Source of the DNA: an uncultured Lachnospiraceae bacterium
GTDB taxonomy: Bacteria > Bacillota > Clostridia > Lachnospirales > Lachnospiraceae
Reading direction: 5' to 3'
DNA length: 56,205 bases
Assembly: GCA_949471785.1 (NCBI GenBank)
Contig: CASWRE010000019.1
Span: 1 to 56,205 of the forward strand
Below, one piece after another: positions 7,874 through 15,196 of this stretch. The notes under the pieces were generated by a model, which worked only from the letters and a program-made list of their open reading frames with translations, had not been told where the DNA came from and made no database searches. How positions within the stretch are numbered: position 1 is the first letter of the stretch; each line of letters opens with the position of its first letter. Both the position numbers and the translations under genes were made by a program.

Positions 7874-8407
7874 TTAGAAATCCGGCTCCAACATACCATA
7901 AGAGCCGTCAGCCCTCTTATACACTACATTCACCTCATTGGACTGGGCATTGACAAAAGCAAAAAAATTATGTCCCGTCATTTCCATCTCCAGACAGGCA
8001 TCTTCCGGGTACATGGGCTTGATATCAAAGCGTTTGCTCCTGGTGATCCGTATCTCCTCCTCTTCTTCCTCGGCAATCTTGTCCTCCAGGAAATCCTTCT
8101 TAAAGGTCGCGCCGCTCTGATACTGATCTGCCAGCTTTTTCCGATGCTTCTTCAACTGGCGCTCCAGCACTTCCTCGGCCAGATCCATGGATACATACAT
8201 GTCTGAGCTGGACTGTTCGGTGCGGATCACCGAACCTTTGACCGGAATCGTCACCTCAATGATCTGCCGTTTCTTTTCCACCCGCATAGTGATATTCACC
8301 TCGGTATCGGGCTGGAAATACTTGCCAAGCCTGTCCATGTGCTCTTCAACAGCCTTGCGCAAACCTTCGGTAAGCTCCAGATTCTTTCCACTGATTCTAT
8401 AACGCAT
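7874..8407 (-). CDS. hpf: Ribosome hibernation-promoting factor, long form
   Basis: Long-form HPF (177 residues) that dimerises 70S ribosomes into inactive 100S particles in stationary phase. The N-terminal S30AE/RaiA-like domain (about residues 1-100; MRYRISGKNLELTEGLRKAV, then KYFQPDTEVNITMRVEKKRQIIEVTI) binds the decoding site. An acidic linker (AEEEEEE) leads to the C-terminal dimerisation domain (KRFDIKPMYPEDACLEMEM, NEVNVVYKRADGSYGMLEP). The start MRYRIS is chosen by family alignment with a modest GGGA six bases upstream; the frame is open further upstream but that part is not HPF-like. It has its own terminator. Confidence 0.95.
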   Translation of the reverse strand: MRYRISGKNLELTEGLRKAVEEHMDRLGKYFQPDTEVNITMRVEKKRQIIEVTIPVKGSVIRTEQSSSDMYVSMDLAEEVLERQLKKHRKKLADQYQSGATFKKDFLEDKIAEEEEEEIRITRSKRFDIKPMYPEDACLEMEMTGHNFFAFVNAQSNEVNVVYKRADGSYGMLEPDF

Positions 8408-8549
8408 ACACATTCCCGCAGGGATTTCTCTGATCCCCACTCTCCTTTCTGTATAGAATACACGGCACAAAACAGCCTGCGCCCGTCTCCCTGCCTTTCG
8501 TCCGTCAGGCAAGAAATTACGTTTTCATGACAACCGTTCTGTTATAGTT

Positions 8550-8578
8550 ATTATACTACAGTTTTACCGGATAAAAAA
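8550..8578 (-). promoter_or_regulatory. Possible promoter of hpf
   Basis: A perfect TATAAT on the minus strand (8550-8555) with an AT-rich but poor -35 about 17-18 bases upstream. The -10 stands about 140 bases before the hpf start, giving a long leader. No stronger promoter was seen. Confidence 0.35.
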
Positions 8579-8617
8579 CCACAATTTGGAAACTCACTTA
8601 TTTTTGTTATACAATTC

Positions 8618-8750
8618 GTTACTTTTCACACCCGAGCCACGCACTTGCTGCGTGGCTGCGGGAGAACATGATTCAGGTGGCAGTTTGGGCTTCGCGAAGC
8701 GAATTTTCATGCCCAAACTGCTGGTTACTGGTCACGGAGTGAACAGTAAC
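8618..8750. mobile_element. MITE-like palindromic element, copy B
   Basis: A 133-bp relative of the element at 5431. Its ends are GTTACTTTTCAC (8618-8629) and GTGAACAGTAAC (8739-8750), inverted with one mismatch. It is flanked by TACAATTC (8610-8617) and AACAATTC (8751-8758), an 8-bp direct repeat with one mismatch. Inside are the hairpin AGCCACGCA/TGCGTGGCT, the shared core AACATGATTCAGG (8665-8677) and a hairpin CAGTTTGGGC/GCCCAAACTG with an inner TTCGC/GCGAA. It lies 50 bases 3' of hisA. Confidence 0.75.
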
Positions 8751-8799
8751 AACAATTCCACTTTCTGCTTGACTATTACGAAAATTCATCCCCGCCGCT

Positions 8800-9573
8800 T
8801 TACCGGCAATACGCCAGCACCCGCTCAAATTCCAGAGGTCCGCCGAAGAGATCCAACGCGCTGCCCACAGTCACATCCACCCGTCCACGCCCTTTTTTCC
8901 GCAAAAGCTCCAGATCCTCGTAACAGCCTACTCCCCCCGCATAAGTACAGGGAATTTCCGCATACTCTCCTAAAAGTTCCGCCACCGGAGCCTCTATCCC
9001 CGATATCTTTCCCTCCCTGTCTACGGCATGAACCAGAAATTCACTGCAGCAGGAAGAAAGCTCCCGCAGCACATCAGGAGTCAAACGGATATCCGTAAAC
9101 GTTTGCCAGCGGTCTGTCACAATATAGTATGCTCCGTCCCTCCTGCGGCAGCTCAGATCCAGGACAAGCTTCTCTGGCCCCACTGCGCCGACGAGCCTGT
9201 CCAGATTCCCTCGGTGTATTCTGCCCTCACGGAACACATAGGATGTCACGATCACGTGGCTTGCCCCCGCTGCCAGGAACTCCGCCGCATTATCCGCCGT
9301 AATTCCCCCGCCGATCTGCAGCCCTCCCGGCCAGGCTGCCAACGCTGTCATAGCCTGAGCCCTGGTATCTTCATAATGAGGTGAACCCACAGGATTCAGC
9401 AGAATGATATGTCCGCCGGAAAGCCCATACTCCCTGTATAGTCCGGCAAACCAGGCGCCGTCTTTATCCGAGACAAAATTTTCTTCCGCCTGATCCCCCC
9501 GGTCCCTGAGCGTACCGCCGATGATCTGTTTCACTTTTCCGTTATGTATGTCAATGCATGGCCGAAATCTCAT
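8800..9573 (-). CDS. hisA: Phosphoribosylformimino-AICAR ribotide isomerase (HIS6/eukaryotic type)
   Basis: Fourth step of histidine biosynthesis: Amadori isomerisation of ProFAR to PRFAR, by a (beta/alpha)8 barrel in the cytoplasm. The sequence follows the eukaryotic HIS6-like lineage: FRPCIDIHNGKVKQIIGGTL at the N-terminus, LQIGGGITADNA at the first phosphate site and CTYAGGVGCYEDLELL at the second. The acid/base Asp candidates are in CIDIHNG and VLDLSCR. It is 257 residues, usual for the family. The ATG at 9573 follows GGGAGG by 11 bases; a Met seven codons upstream has no proper site. No other his gene is in the window, so it stands outside a his operon. Confidence 0.85.
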   Translation of the reverse strand: MRFRPCIDIHNGKVKQIIGGTLRDRGDQAEENFVSDKDGAWFAGLYREYGLSGGHIILLNPVGSPHYEDTRAQAMTALAAWPGGLQIGGGITADNAAEFLAAGASHVIVTSYVFREGRIHRGNLDRLVGAVGPEKLVLDLSCRRRDGAYYIVTDRWQTFTDIRLTPDVLRELSSCCSEFLVHAVDREGKISGIEAPVAELLGEYAEIPCTYAGGVGCYEDLELLRKKGRGRVDVTVGSALDLFGGPLEFERVLAYCR

Positions 9574-9642
9574 TTGCGATAGTACCTCCCGCATCCTTTC
9601 TCATATTTGTCATATACGGCAACGCCCATGCCGCCCTCAATG

Positions 9643-9678
9643 TAAAATCCCGGGTAAAGATCCATCCTTCACCCGGGA
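9643..9678 (-). terminator. Terminator of the lipoprotein gene
   Basis: TCCCGGGT (9648-9655) pairs with ACCCGGGA (9671-9678), with an inner AAG/CTT. On the minus strand the stem is followed by ATTTTAC. It lies 12 bases after the lipoprotein stop. Confidence 0.7.
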
Positions 9679-9689
9679 ACACTCTTTTG

Positions 9690-10157
9690 TCATTTGGCGC
9701 TGCTGGTCGCGTCACCCACAGCGTCTTTCACACCTTTGCCTACATCCTCAACGCCTTCGCCGACTGCGTTGGCCGCATCATCTACGATACTGCCATTTCC
9801 GCTGCCCGTTCCGTTTCCGGCGGTGGCGTCATTAACGGTACTGCCGTCGGCGCCGTCCACGGCGCTTCCATTGCCCGCAGTACTGCCTTTATCCGTCTGA
9901 CTGCCCTCTCCGACAGCAGAGCTTCCGGCTCCGTTACCCGCAGCCGCGCTGCTGCCTGCGTCGTTCACTGTACTGCCGCCGGACGCATTATCGTCCATTG
10001 TGCCCGCCGCGTCCGTACCTGCCGCATCTGCACTGGAACTGCCGGTATTCTCCGTATTGTTGGCCTGGCTGCTGCTGTTTTTATTGCCGCATCCCGTAGC
10101 CAGACAAAGAACCAGCGCCAGTACACACATCATCTGATAGACTTTACAACGTTTCAT
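9690..10157 (-). CDS. Low-complexity surface lipoprotein
   Basis: Secreted lipoprotein of 155 residues without a recognised domain. It has a basic N-terminus (MKRCK), a hydrophobic core and the lipobox LATGC, so Cys23 would be lipidated and the protein anchored outside the membrane. The mature part is almost entirely Ser, Gly, Ala, Asn and Asp, with loose repeats such as GSTVNDA and AGNGS, ending in an Ala/Asp/Val-rich amphipathic stretch (DDAANAVGEGVEDVGKGVKD). AAAGGAG lies 8 bases before the chosen ATG. Its own terminator follows. The role cannot be read. Confidence 0.8.
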   Translation of the reverse strand: MKRCKVYQMMCVLALVLCLATGCGNKNSSSQANNTENTGSSSADAAGTDAAGTMDDNASGGSTVNDAGSSAAAGNGAGSSAVGEGSQTDKGSTAGNGSAVDGADGSTVNDATAGNGTGSGNGSIVDDAANAVGEGVEDVGKGVKDAVGDATSSAK

Positions 10158-10282
10158 AGCGATGTCTCCTTTTCTATGCATTTACCATTATTCTTACACA
10201 GGAGTAATATGTGCATTTCGGAGACAAAATATGCATGTTCCGGCTTTCAATTTTTATAAACAGGCGGCTGTGCTTTTTTCCA

Positions 10283-11047
10283 TTAATTTTCAGAATTTAT
10301 TACGTCGCTCATGGTGTAAAAACCGGGCTCTTTCCCGGCCAGGAATTTGCAGGCCTGCACGGCGCCTTTTCCGAAAATCGCCCGGGAATACGCCGTATGT
10401 TTCAAAGTAATCACTTCATCTGTTCCGGCAAAAATCACTTCATGCTCGCCGACAATCGTTCCTCCTCTCAGAGCCGATATGCCGATCTCTTTATCATCCC
10501 TTTTCTGCCGCACCTGACTCCGGTCATACACATAATGGTACCCATTTCCCAGAGCATCATTCAGGCTGTCCGCCAGAGCCAGAGCTGTACCGCTGGGGGC
10601 GTCCAGTTTCCGCCGGTGATGCTTTTCCACCACTTCCATATCAAAGCCCGCAGGAGCCAGGACTTTTGCCGCATCCTGCAGAAGTTTGAGCAATGTATTG
10701 ACCCCCAAAGACATGTTGGCAGACTTAAGGATTGCAACTTTTTTGCTGGCCTCCTGAATTTTATCCAGCTGCGTCTCGGAATAACCTGTCGTACAGAGCA
10801 CCGCCGGAAGCTTCTTCTCCGTGCAGTACGTCAATATCCCATCCAAAGCCTTTGCAGTGGAAAAATCCACCAGGGCGTCTGCCTCTACATCACAGTTTTG
10901 GATATCCGTAAACACCGGATATCCATTGTCGCGGTTATCTGCCAGGTCGATACCCGCCACAATCTTAACATCGGGATCTTCCGCCACAAGGCTGCTGATC
11001 ACCTGGCCCATATAGCCATTGCAGCCGTACATAAGTAATCTTACCAT
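10283..11047 (-). CDS. dapB: 4-hydroxy-tetrahydrodipicolinate reductase
   Basis: Reduces HTPA to tetrahydrodipicolinate with NAD(P)H in the diaminopimelate/lysine pathway, which also feeds peptidoglycan and spore dipicolinate. The N-terminal Rossmann motif is YGCNGYMG. The catalytic/substrate motif EKHHRRKLDAPSGTA carries the conserved His-His and Lys. The length of 254 residues is normal. GGGAGG lies 7 bases before the ATG. It sits 55 bases downstream of dapA on the same strand and is probably co-transcribed under the lysine leader found before dapA. Confidence 0.97.
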   Translation of the reverse strand: MVRLLMYGCNGYMGQVISSLVAEDPDVKIVAGIDLADNRDNGYPVFTDIQNCDVEADALVDFSTAKALDGILTYCTEKKLPAVLCTTGYSETQLDKIQEASKKVAILKSANMSLGVNTLLKLLQDAAKVLAPAGFDMEVVEKHHRRKLDAPSGTALALADSLNDALGNGYHYVYDRSQVRQKRDDKEIGISALRGGTIVGEHEVIFAGTDEVITLKHTAYSRAIFGKGAVQACKFLAGKEPGFYTMSDVINSEN

Positions 11048-11102
11048 GCTCTATCCTCCCGCAGAAGTCCAAACGGCTCCCGCCTCTTTCGTCTAAACAG
11101 CT

Positions 11103-11993
11103 TTATGCCAGTTCCAATCCAAAATCTTTCAGCGCCTGAGCCAGCTTTTCCGTGTGCTTCTCCTCCATCACAGAAAGAGGCGCGCGCAGCGGCCCCACAT
11201 TCTTGCCCATAAGGTTCATGGCCGCCTTCACAGGAATCGGATTCACCTCGCAGAACAGAGCCTCCGTCAGTGGCAGAGCCCGCAACTGGATATCCAGAGC
11301 GCCCCTGATATCACCATCCAGATACTTCGCCACCATATCGTGAGTCTCCCTCGGCGCCACATTGGACAGCACGGAGATCACTCCCACGCCGCCCAGAGAG
11401 AGCAGCGGAACCACCTGGTCGTCGTTACCAGAATAAATGTCTATGCTGTCCCCGGCCAGATGCGCCAGCTTAGCCACCTGGGAAATATTACCGGAGGCCT
11501 CCTTGATCCCCACGATATTCTCCACATGTTTCGCAAGATAAGCGGCCGTCTCCGGCAGGATGTTGCAGCCCGTCCGGCTCGGCACGTTATACAGAATGAT
11601 CGGCAGTGATACATGACTGGCAATTTCGGTATAGTGGGCAATCAGACCGTTCTGAGTCGCTTTATTATAATAGGGAGTCACCAGCAGGAGTCCGTCCGCC
11701 CCGTCCTTTTCCGCCTGTACGGATAATTCGATGGCTGTACGCGTGCAATTGGAACCCGTGCCCGCGATCACAGGAATCCGTTTTGCCACCTTATCAATAG
11801 CATATTTGATCACCTGCTTATGTTCTTCCTCAGACAGCGTAGAAGACTCTCCTGTGGTGCCGCAAATGATGATGGCATCCGTGCCACCCGCAATCTGCTC
11901 CTCCAGAATCTCCCCCAGTTTATCATAATTCACCGAAAAATCCTGATTCATCGGCGTGACAATAGCCACACCTGCACCTTTAAAAATTGCCAT
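11103..11993 (-). CDS. dapA: 4-hydroxy-tetrahydrodipicolinate synthase
   Basis: Condenses pyruvate with aspartate semialdehyde, the first committed step to lysine and diaminopimelate. TIM-barrel of 296 residues. The Schiff-base Lys is in GIKEASGN, the catalytic Tyr in LYNVPSRTG, the Thr-Thr pair in [18 protein letters not shown] lies 8 bases before the ATG. First gene of a dapA-dapB unit; the leader 12035-12285 contains a sigma-A promoter, a lysine riboswitch and an intrinsic terminator, so transcription is expected to stop when lysine is abundant. Confidence 0.98.
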   Translation of the reverse strand: MAIFKGAGVAIVTPMNQDFSVNYDKLGEILEEQIAGGTDAIIICGTTGESSTLSEEEHKQVIKYAIDKVAKRIPVIAGTGSNCTRTAIELSVQAEKDGADGLLLVTPYYNKATQNGLIAHYTEIASHVSLPIILYNVPSRTGCNILPETAAYLAKHVENIVGIKEASGNISQVAKLAHLAGDSIDIYSGNDDQVVPLLSLGGVGVISVLSNVAPRETHDMVAKYLDGDIRGALDIQLRALPLTEALFCEVNPIPVKAAMNLMGKNVGPLRAPLSVMEEKHTEKLAQALKDFGLELA

Positions 11994-12034
11994 ACTTTTT
12001 CCTCCTTTGGCACTTTTCTTTTGCTATCCCGGGG

Positions 12035-12062
12035 CAAAAAAGAAGCCGGCACATGGCCGGTC
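12035..12062 (-). terminator. Lysine-controlled terminator in the dapA leader
   Basis: On the minus strand CCGGC-CATGT-GCCGG (12060-12046) is followed by CTTCTTTTTT. It stands between the riboswitch aptamer and dapA and is the likely expression platform. Confidence 0.8.
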
Positions 12063-12085
12063 TCAAGAATGCGTCCTTTTAATCC

Positions 12086-12248
12086 CTGATAGCCCTCCAT
12101 CGTGCGATGACAGTCGTACAGCCCTTAACTGCACGCCCAAGAAAAAAGCCGCAGTCTCTTTTTCCTTTCGGCGCACGCCCCTTTCCTGTCCCTTCAACGG
12201 TTCTGCAGCCTTCAAAACAGTACTGATGAAATGCGCAACCTCTATCTC
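12086..12248 (-). ncRNA. Lysine riboswitch (L box)
   Basis: The minus-strand leader of dapA carries the L-box signatures in order: GATAGAGGTTGCGC at the 5' edge, CATCAGTA, GGAAAGGGGCGTGCGCCGAA, the GGGCGTGCAG region, GACTGTCATC, and GATGGAGGGCTATC at the 3' edge. The GATAG at the 5' edge pairs with CTATC at the 3' edge (12088-12092) to form P1. Known function: lysine binding to this aptamer favours the downstream terminator. Position before dapA and the promoter just upstream agree. Confidence 0.92.
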
Positions 12249-12256
12249 ATGCTACA

Positions 12257-12285
12257 ACTATAGCATTTGAATTTTGCCTTGTCAA
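12257..12285 (-). promoter_or_regulatory. Sigma-A promoter of the dapA-dapB operon
   Basis: On the minus strand TTGACA (12285-12280), a 17-base spacer and TATAGT (12262-12257), with TG one base before the -10. The start of transcription would be near 12250, at the edge of the riboswitch. Confidence 0.85.
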
Positions 12286-12312
12286 TCCCAACCTGACCCG
12301 GCAAGTCAAGGA

Positions 12313-12351
12313 AATGATTCAGGGGGCAATTTGGACTGTACGAACAGTAAC
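12313..12351. mobile_element. MITE-like palindromic element, truncated copy C
   Basis: It shares AATGATTCAGG (12313-12323) with the cores of copies A and B, and GAACAGTAAC (12342-12351) with the right end of copy B. The left half and left terminal repeat are missing and no target duplication is seen. Its right end is two bases from the stop codon of the SSB-like gene. Confidence 0.6.
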
Positions 12352-12353
12352 CA

Positions 12354-12980
12354 CTAATCCACGTATTCCAGCTTACTCACCGACACTTCATAGGCTACCC
12401 TTTTCTCGCTCTCCTCTTCGCTGATTCGTTTGATATACTCTCTGCTCTGGATTCTGCCCCAGATCATAACATGTCCGCTTACCTGAAAAGCCGAAGCATA
12501 GCGGGCATTTCTTCCCCAACAAATGCAGGGTATGTAATCTGATTTTCCGTAAGGGCGGTTGACGGCCAGAAGAAGATCCGCAATCTCTCTGCCCAGAGGA
12601 GTCTTTCTGTATACCGGAGGTTTGCAGATGAAACCGTCCAGAAAGATCTGGTTTGTCTTCATGGTCTCATCTTCCTCGTCCACAAACTCAATCTCCCGAG
12701 CGAAGACCGACAATACCAGACGATTTTTCTTTTCTTCATGCCGGTTGTAGGATCGGAACTGTCCTGTCACATGGATATATTCGTCAATATAGTCCTGCGT
12801 GATATCCACCAGCCGCTCGGATATCATGACGGGTATACAGTCCTCCGAATCACTGAGTCGTTTGACCAGCACGTCCACAAGATAGAAGCCCTCGCCAAAT
12901 ACCTGGTGGCTGAACTCAAACTCTGAAGCGATTTTCCCCATGATTTCTACCTGATTGTTTTCAATTACCTTATCTGCCAT
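12354..12980 (-). CDS. SSB-like protein with two OB-type domains
   Basis: About 208 residues. The first half (VIENNQVEIMGKIASEFEF to FAREIEFVDE) and second half (TNQIFLDGFICKPPVYR, GREIADLLLAVNRPYGKSDYIPCICWGRNARYA, SGHVMIWGRIQSREY) both resemble the single-strand-binding OB fold; the second has the classic SSB pattern of N-R-P-Y-x-K-S-D-Y-I-P-C. There is no acidic SSB C-terminal tail (it ends KLEYVD), so this is not the replicative SSB. The start is uncertain: the ATG at 12980 has a good AGGAGG but 14 bases upstream, unusually far. Role unknown; a DNA-repair or competence-linked OB protein is possible. Confidence 0.65.
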   Translation of the reverse strand: MADKVIENNQVEIMGKIASEFEFSHQVFGEGFYLVDVLVKRLSDSEDCIPVMISERLVDITQDYIDEYIHVTGQFRSYNRHEEKKNRLVLSVFAREIEFVDEEDETMKTNQIFLDGFICKPPVYRKTPLGREIADLLLAVNRPYGKSDYIPCICWGRNARYASAFQVSGHVMIWGRIQSREYIKRISEEESEKRVAYEVSVSKLEYVD

Positions 12981-13118
12981 AATTATGTATATTTCCTCCT
13001 GTCTGTATTTGCAGCAATCGACGGAACGGGGGAGCCGGACCGTCACCTGTATTTTCATTAATCAATCTATGAGGGGGATGTATTTTTTAGAACAGGAACT
13101 TTTTTTCTTTTTTCGCCC

Positions 13119-13146
13119 TTGTTTTCTGAAAAAAATGTGCTACTAT
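13119..13146 (+). promoter_or_regulatory. Possible promoter of typA
   Basis: TTGTTT (13119-13124), 16 bases, then TACTAT (13141-13146) with TG just upstream. It lies about 95 bases before typA. Both hexamers are imperfect. Confidence 0.4.
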
Positions 13147-13240
13147 AGGAAGGATGTACCATCACTGATACTGAAAAATATTTAACCGCACATGCAGAAA
13201 AGTTTTTTGCCGTATATAGAGGAAAGGAATGTGAACGCAT

Positions 13241-15088
13241 ATGAAAATCAAAAGAGAAAATATCCGAAACGTGGCTATTATCGCCCATGTAGACCATGGC
13301 AAAACCACGTTGGTGGATGAGCTGCTGAAACAAAGCGGCGTGTTCCGGGAAAATCAGGAAGTACAGGAACGAGTCATGGACTCCAATGATCTCGAACGAG
13401 AACGGGGCATCACGATCCTGTCCAAGAATACCGCTGTCAATTATAAAAATACAAAAATTAATATCATCGATACCCCCGGCCACGCCGATTTCGGCGGAGA
13501 AGTGGAGCGGGTACTCAAAATGGTCAACGGCGTAATCCTGCTGGTAGACGCTTTCGAGGGCGCCATGCCCCAAACCAAGTTCGTGCTGAAAAAAGCGCTG
13601 GAGCTGAACCTGAAAGTCGTCGTCTGTATCAACAAAATTGACCGGCCCGAAGCCCGGCCCAACGAGGTGGTGGACGAGGTCCTGGAGCTTCTGATGGATC
13701 TGGACGCCTCCGACGAGCAGCTGGACTGTCCCTTCCTTTATGCCTCCGCCAAAAAAGGGATCGCCATGCTGGATCTCAACGACTCTCCCGAAAACATGGA
13801 ACCGTTGTTTGAAACGATCCTGAACTATATCCCCGCCCCCGAAGGCGATCCCGACGCGGGCACCCAGGTGCTGATCAGCACCATTGATTATAATGAATAT
13901 GTAGGCCGTATCGGCGTCGGCAAGGTGGACAACGGCCGCATTGCCGTGGGTCAAGAGGTGATGCTGATGAATCATCATGACCCGGACAAGAAAAAGAAAG
14001 TAAAGATCAGCAAGCTCTACGAGTTTGAAGGACTGGAAAAGGTGGACGTAAAGGAAGCCTCTGTCGGCTCTATCGTAGCCATCTCCGGCATTGCGGACAT
14101 TCACATCGGCGATACGCTCTGTGATCCGGAAAACCCGGAACCGATCCCCTTCCAGAAAATTTCAGAGCCCACCATCGCCATGCATTTTATCGTTAACGAC
14201 AGCCCCCTGGCCGGGCAGGAAGGCAAATACGTCACCTCCCGCCACCTCCGGGACCGCCTGTATCGGGAGCTGAATACGGACGTCAGTCTCCGGGTGGAGG
14301 ATACGGACACGCCGGAGATCCTCAAGGTATCCGGCCGGGGCGAGCTGCACCTGTCTGTGCTGATCGAAAATATGCGCCGCGAAGGTTATGAATTTGCGGT
14401 CAGCAAGGCCGAAGTCCTGTATAAGACCGACGAAAGGGGACGTAAGCTGGAACCCATGGAGCTGACCTATGTGGACGTCCCCGAAGAGTTCTCCGGTACG
14501 ATCATTCAACAACTCTCCGAACGCAAAGGGGAACTGCAGGGTATGAGCCTGGCCAGCGACGGCTCCACCCGCCTGGAATTCATGATTCCCTCCCGCGGCC
14601 TGATCGGCTACCGGGGTATCTTCATGACCAGTACCAAAGGTACCGGCGTCATGAACAGCATTTTCGACGGATATGCTCCGTATAAAGGCGATATCAACTA
14701 TCGTAAACAGGGCTCTCTGATCGCTTTTGAGTCCGGCGAATCCGTCGCCTACGGCCTTTTTGCCGCCCAGGAGCGCGGTACGCTGTTCATCGGCCCCGGC
14801 GAAAAGGTCTATGCCGGCATGGTCATCGGCCAGAGCGGGAAAAGCGAAGACATAGAACTGAATGTCTGCAAGACCAAGCATCTGACCAATACCCGCTCTT
14901 CCAGCGCCGACGAGGCTCTGAAACTGACGCCGCCCAGAATCCTGAGTCTGGAGCAGGCGCTGGAGTTCATTGACAGTGACGAGCTTTTAGAGGTAACGCC
15001 GGGATGTCTGCGCATCCGCAAGAAAATCCTGGATTCCCGCCTGCGCAAACGCGACGCCATCAGCAAGAATGCCAGGGCCGGAAAATAA
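13241..15088 (+). CDS. typA: Ribosome-associated translational GTPase TypA/BipA
   Basis: Translation-factor-like GTPase that binds 70S ribosomes and aids 50S assembly and stress growth. It has all G motifs: G1 AHVDHGKTT, G2 within RERGITIL, G3 DTPGHADFGGEV, G4 NKIDRPEA and G5 ASAKKG. EF-Tu-like domain II, an EF-G-like domain (SGRGELHLSVLIENMRREGYEF) and the TypA-specific C-terminal domain follow (MTSTKGTGVMNSIFDGY, GPGEKVYAGMVIGQ). The 615 residues are normal. AGGAAAGGA precedes the ATG by about 10 bases. Monocistronic, convergent with the LCP gene and ended by a long palindrome. Confidence 0.97.
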   Translation: MKIKRENIRNVAIIAHVDHGKTTLVDELLKQSGVFRENQEVQERVMDSNDLERERGITILSKNTAVNYKNTKINIIDTPGHADFGGEVERVLKMVNGVILLVDAFEGAMPQTKFVLKKALELNLKVVVCINKIDRPEARPNEVVDEVLELLMDLDASDEQLDCPFLYASAKKGIAMLDLNDSPENMEPLFETILNYIPAPEGDPDAGTQVLISTIDYNEYVGRIGVGKVDNGRIAVGQEVMLMNHHDPDKKKKVKISKLYEFEGLEKVDVKEASVGSIVAISGIADIHIGDTLCDPENPEPIPFQKISEPTIAMHFIVNDSPLAGQEGKYVTSRHLRDRLYRELNTDVSLRVEDTDTPEILKVSGRGELHLSVLIENMRREGYEFAVSKAEVLYKTDERGRKLEPMELTYVDVPEEFSGTIIQQLSERKGELQGMSLASDGSTRLEFMIPSRGLIGYRGIFMTSTKGTGVMNSIFDGYAPYKGDINYRKQGSLIAFESGESVAYGLFAAQERGTLFIGPGEKVYAGMVIGQSGKSEDIELNVCKTKHLTNTRSSSADEALKLTPPRILSLEQALEFIDSDELLEVTPGCLRIRKKILDSRLRKRDAISKNARAGK

Positions 15089-15113
15089 AATTCACACAAA
15101 TAAAGCGCAAAAT

Positions 15114-15169
15114 ATATGCCGCGGCCGGCGGTTAATGCTTTACGCATCAAACCGCCGGCCGCGGCATAT
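15114..15169. terminator. 20-bp perfect hairpin between typA and the LCP gene
   Basis: Bases 15114-15133 and 15150-15169 are exact inverted copies (core GCCGCGGCCGGCGG), with a loop that can form an inner ATGC/GCAT. It lies between two convergent genes, so it can serve both strands. The minus-strand side runs into ATTTTG; the plus side lacks a T tract. Confidence 0.65.
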
Positions 15170-15196
15170 GTTGTTCATGGGACGCGATCTCCCCGT

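Noticed and set aside
9028..10259. Plus-strand frames opposite hisA and the lipoprotein gene
   Set aside because: Shadows; the repeat-rich reverse frame is produced by the low-complexity lipoprotein.
10211..11038. Plus-strand open frame opposite dapB
   Set aside because: Fully overlaps dapB, whose motifs and riboswitch-controlled operon are clear.
13067..14104. Minus-strand open frame opposite typA
   Set aside because: Antisense shadow of a highly conserved GTPase gene; composition is rich in His/Gln/Phe as expected from reversed codons.
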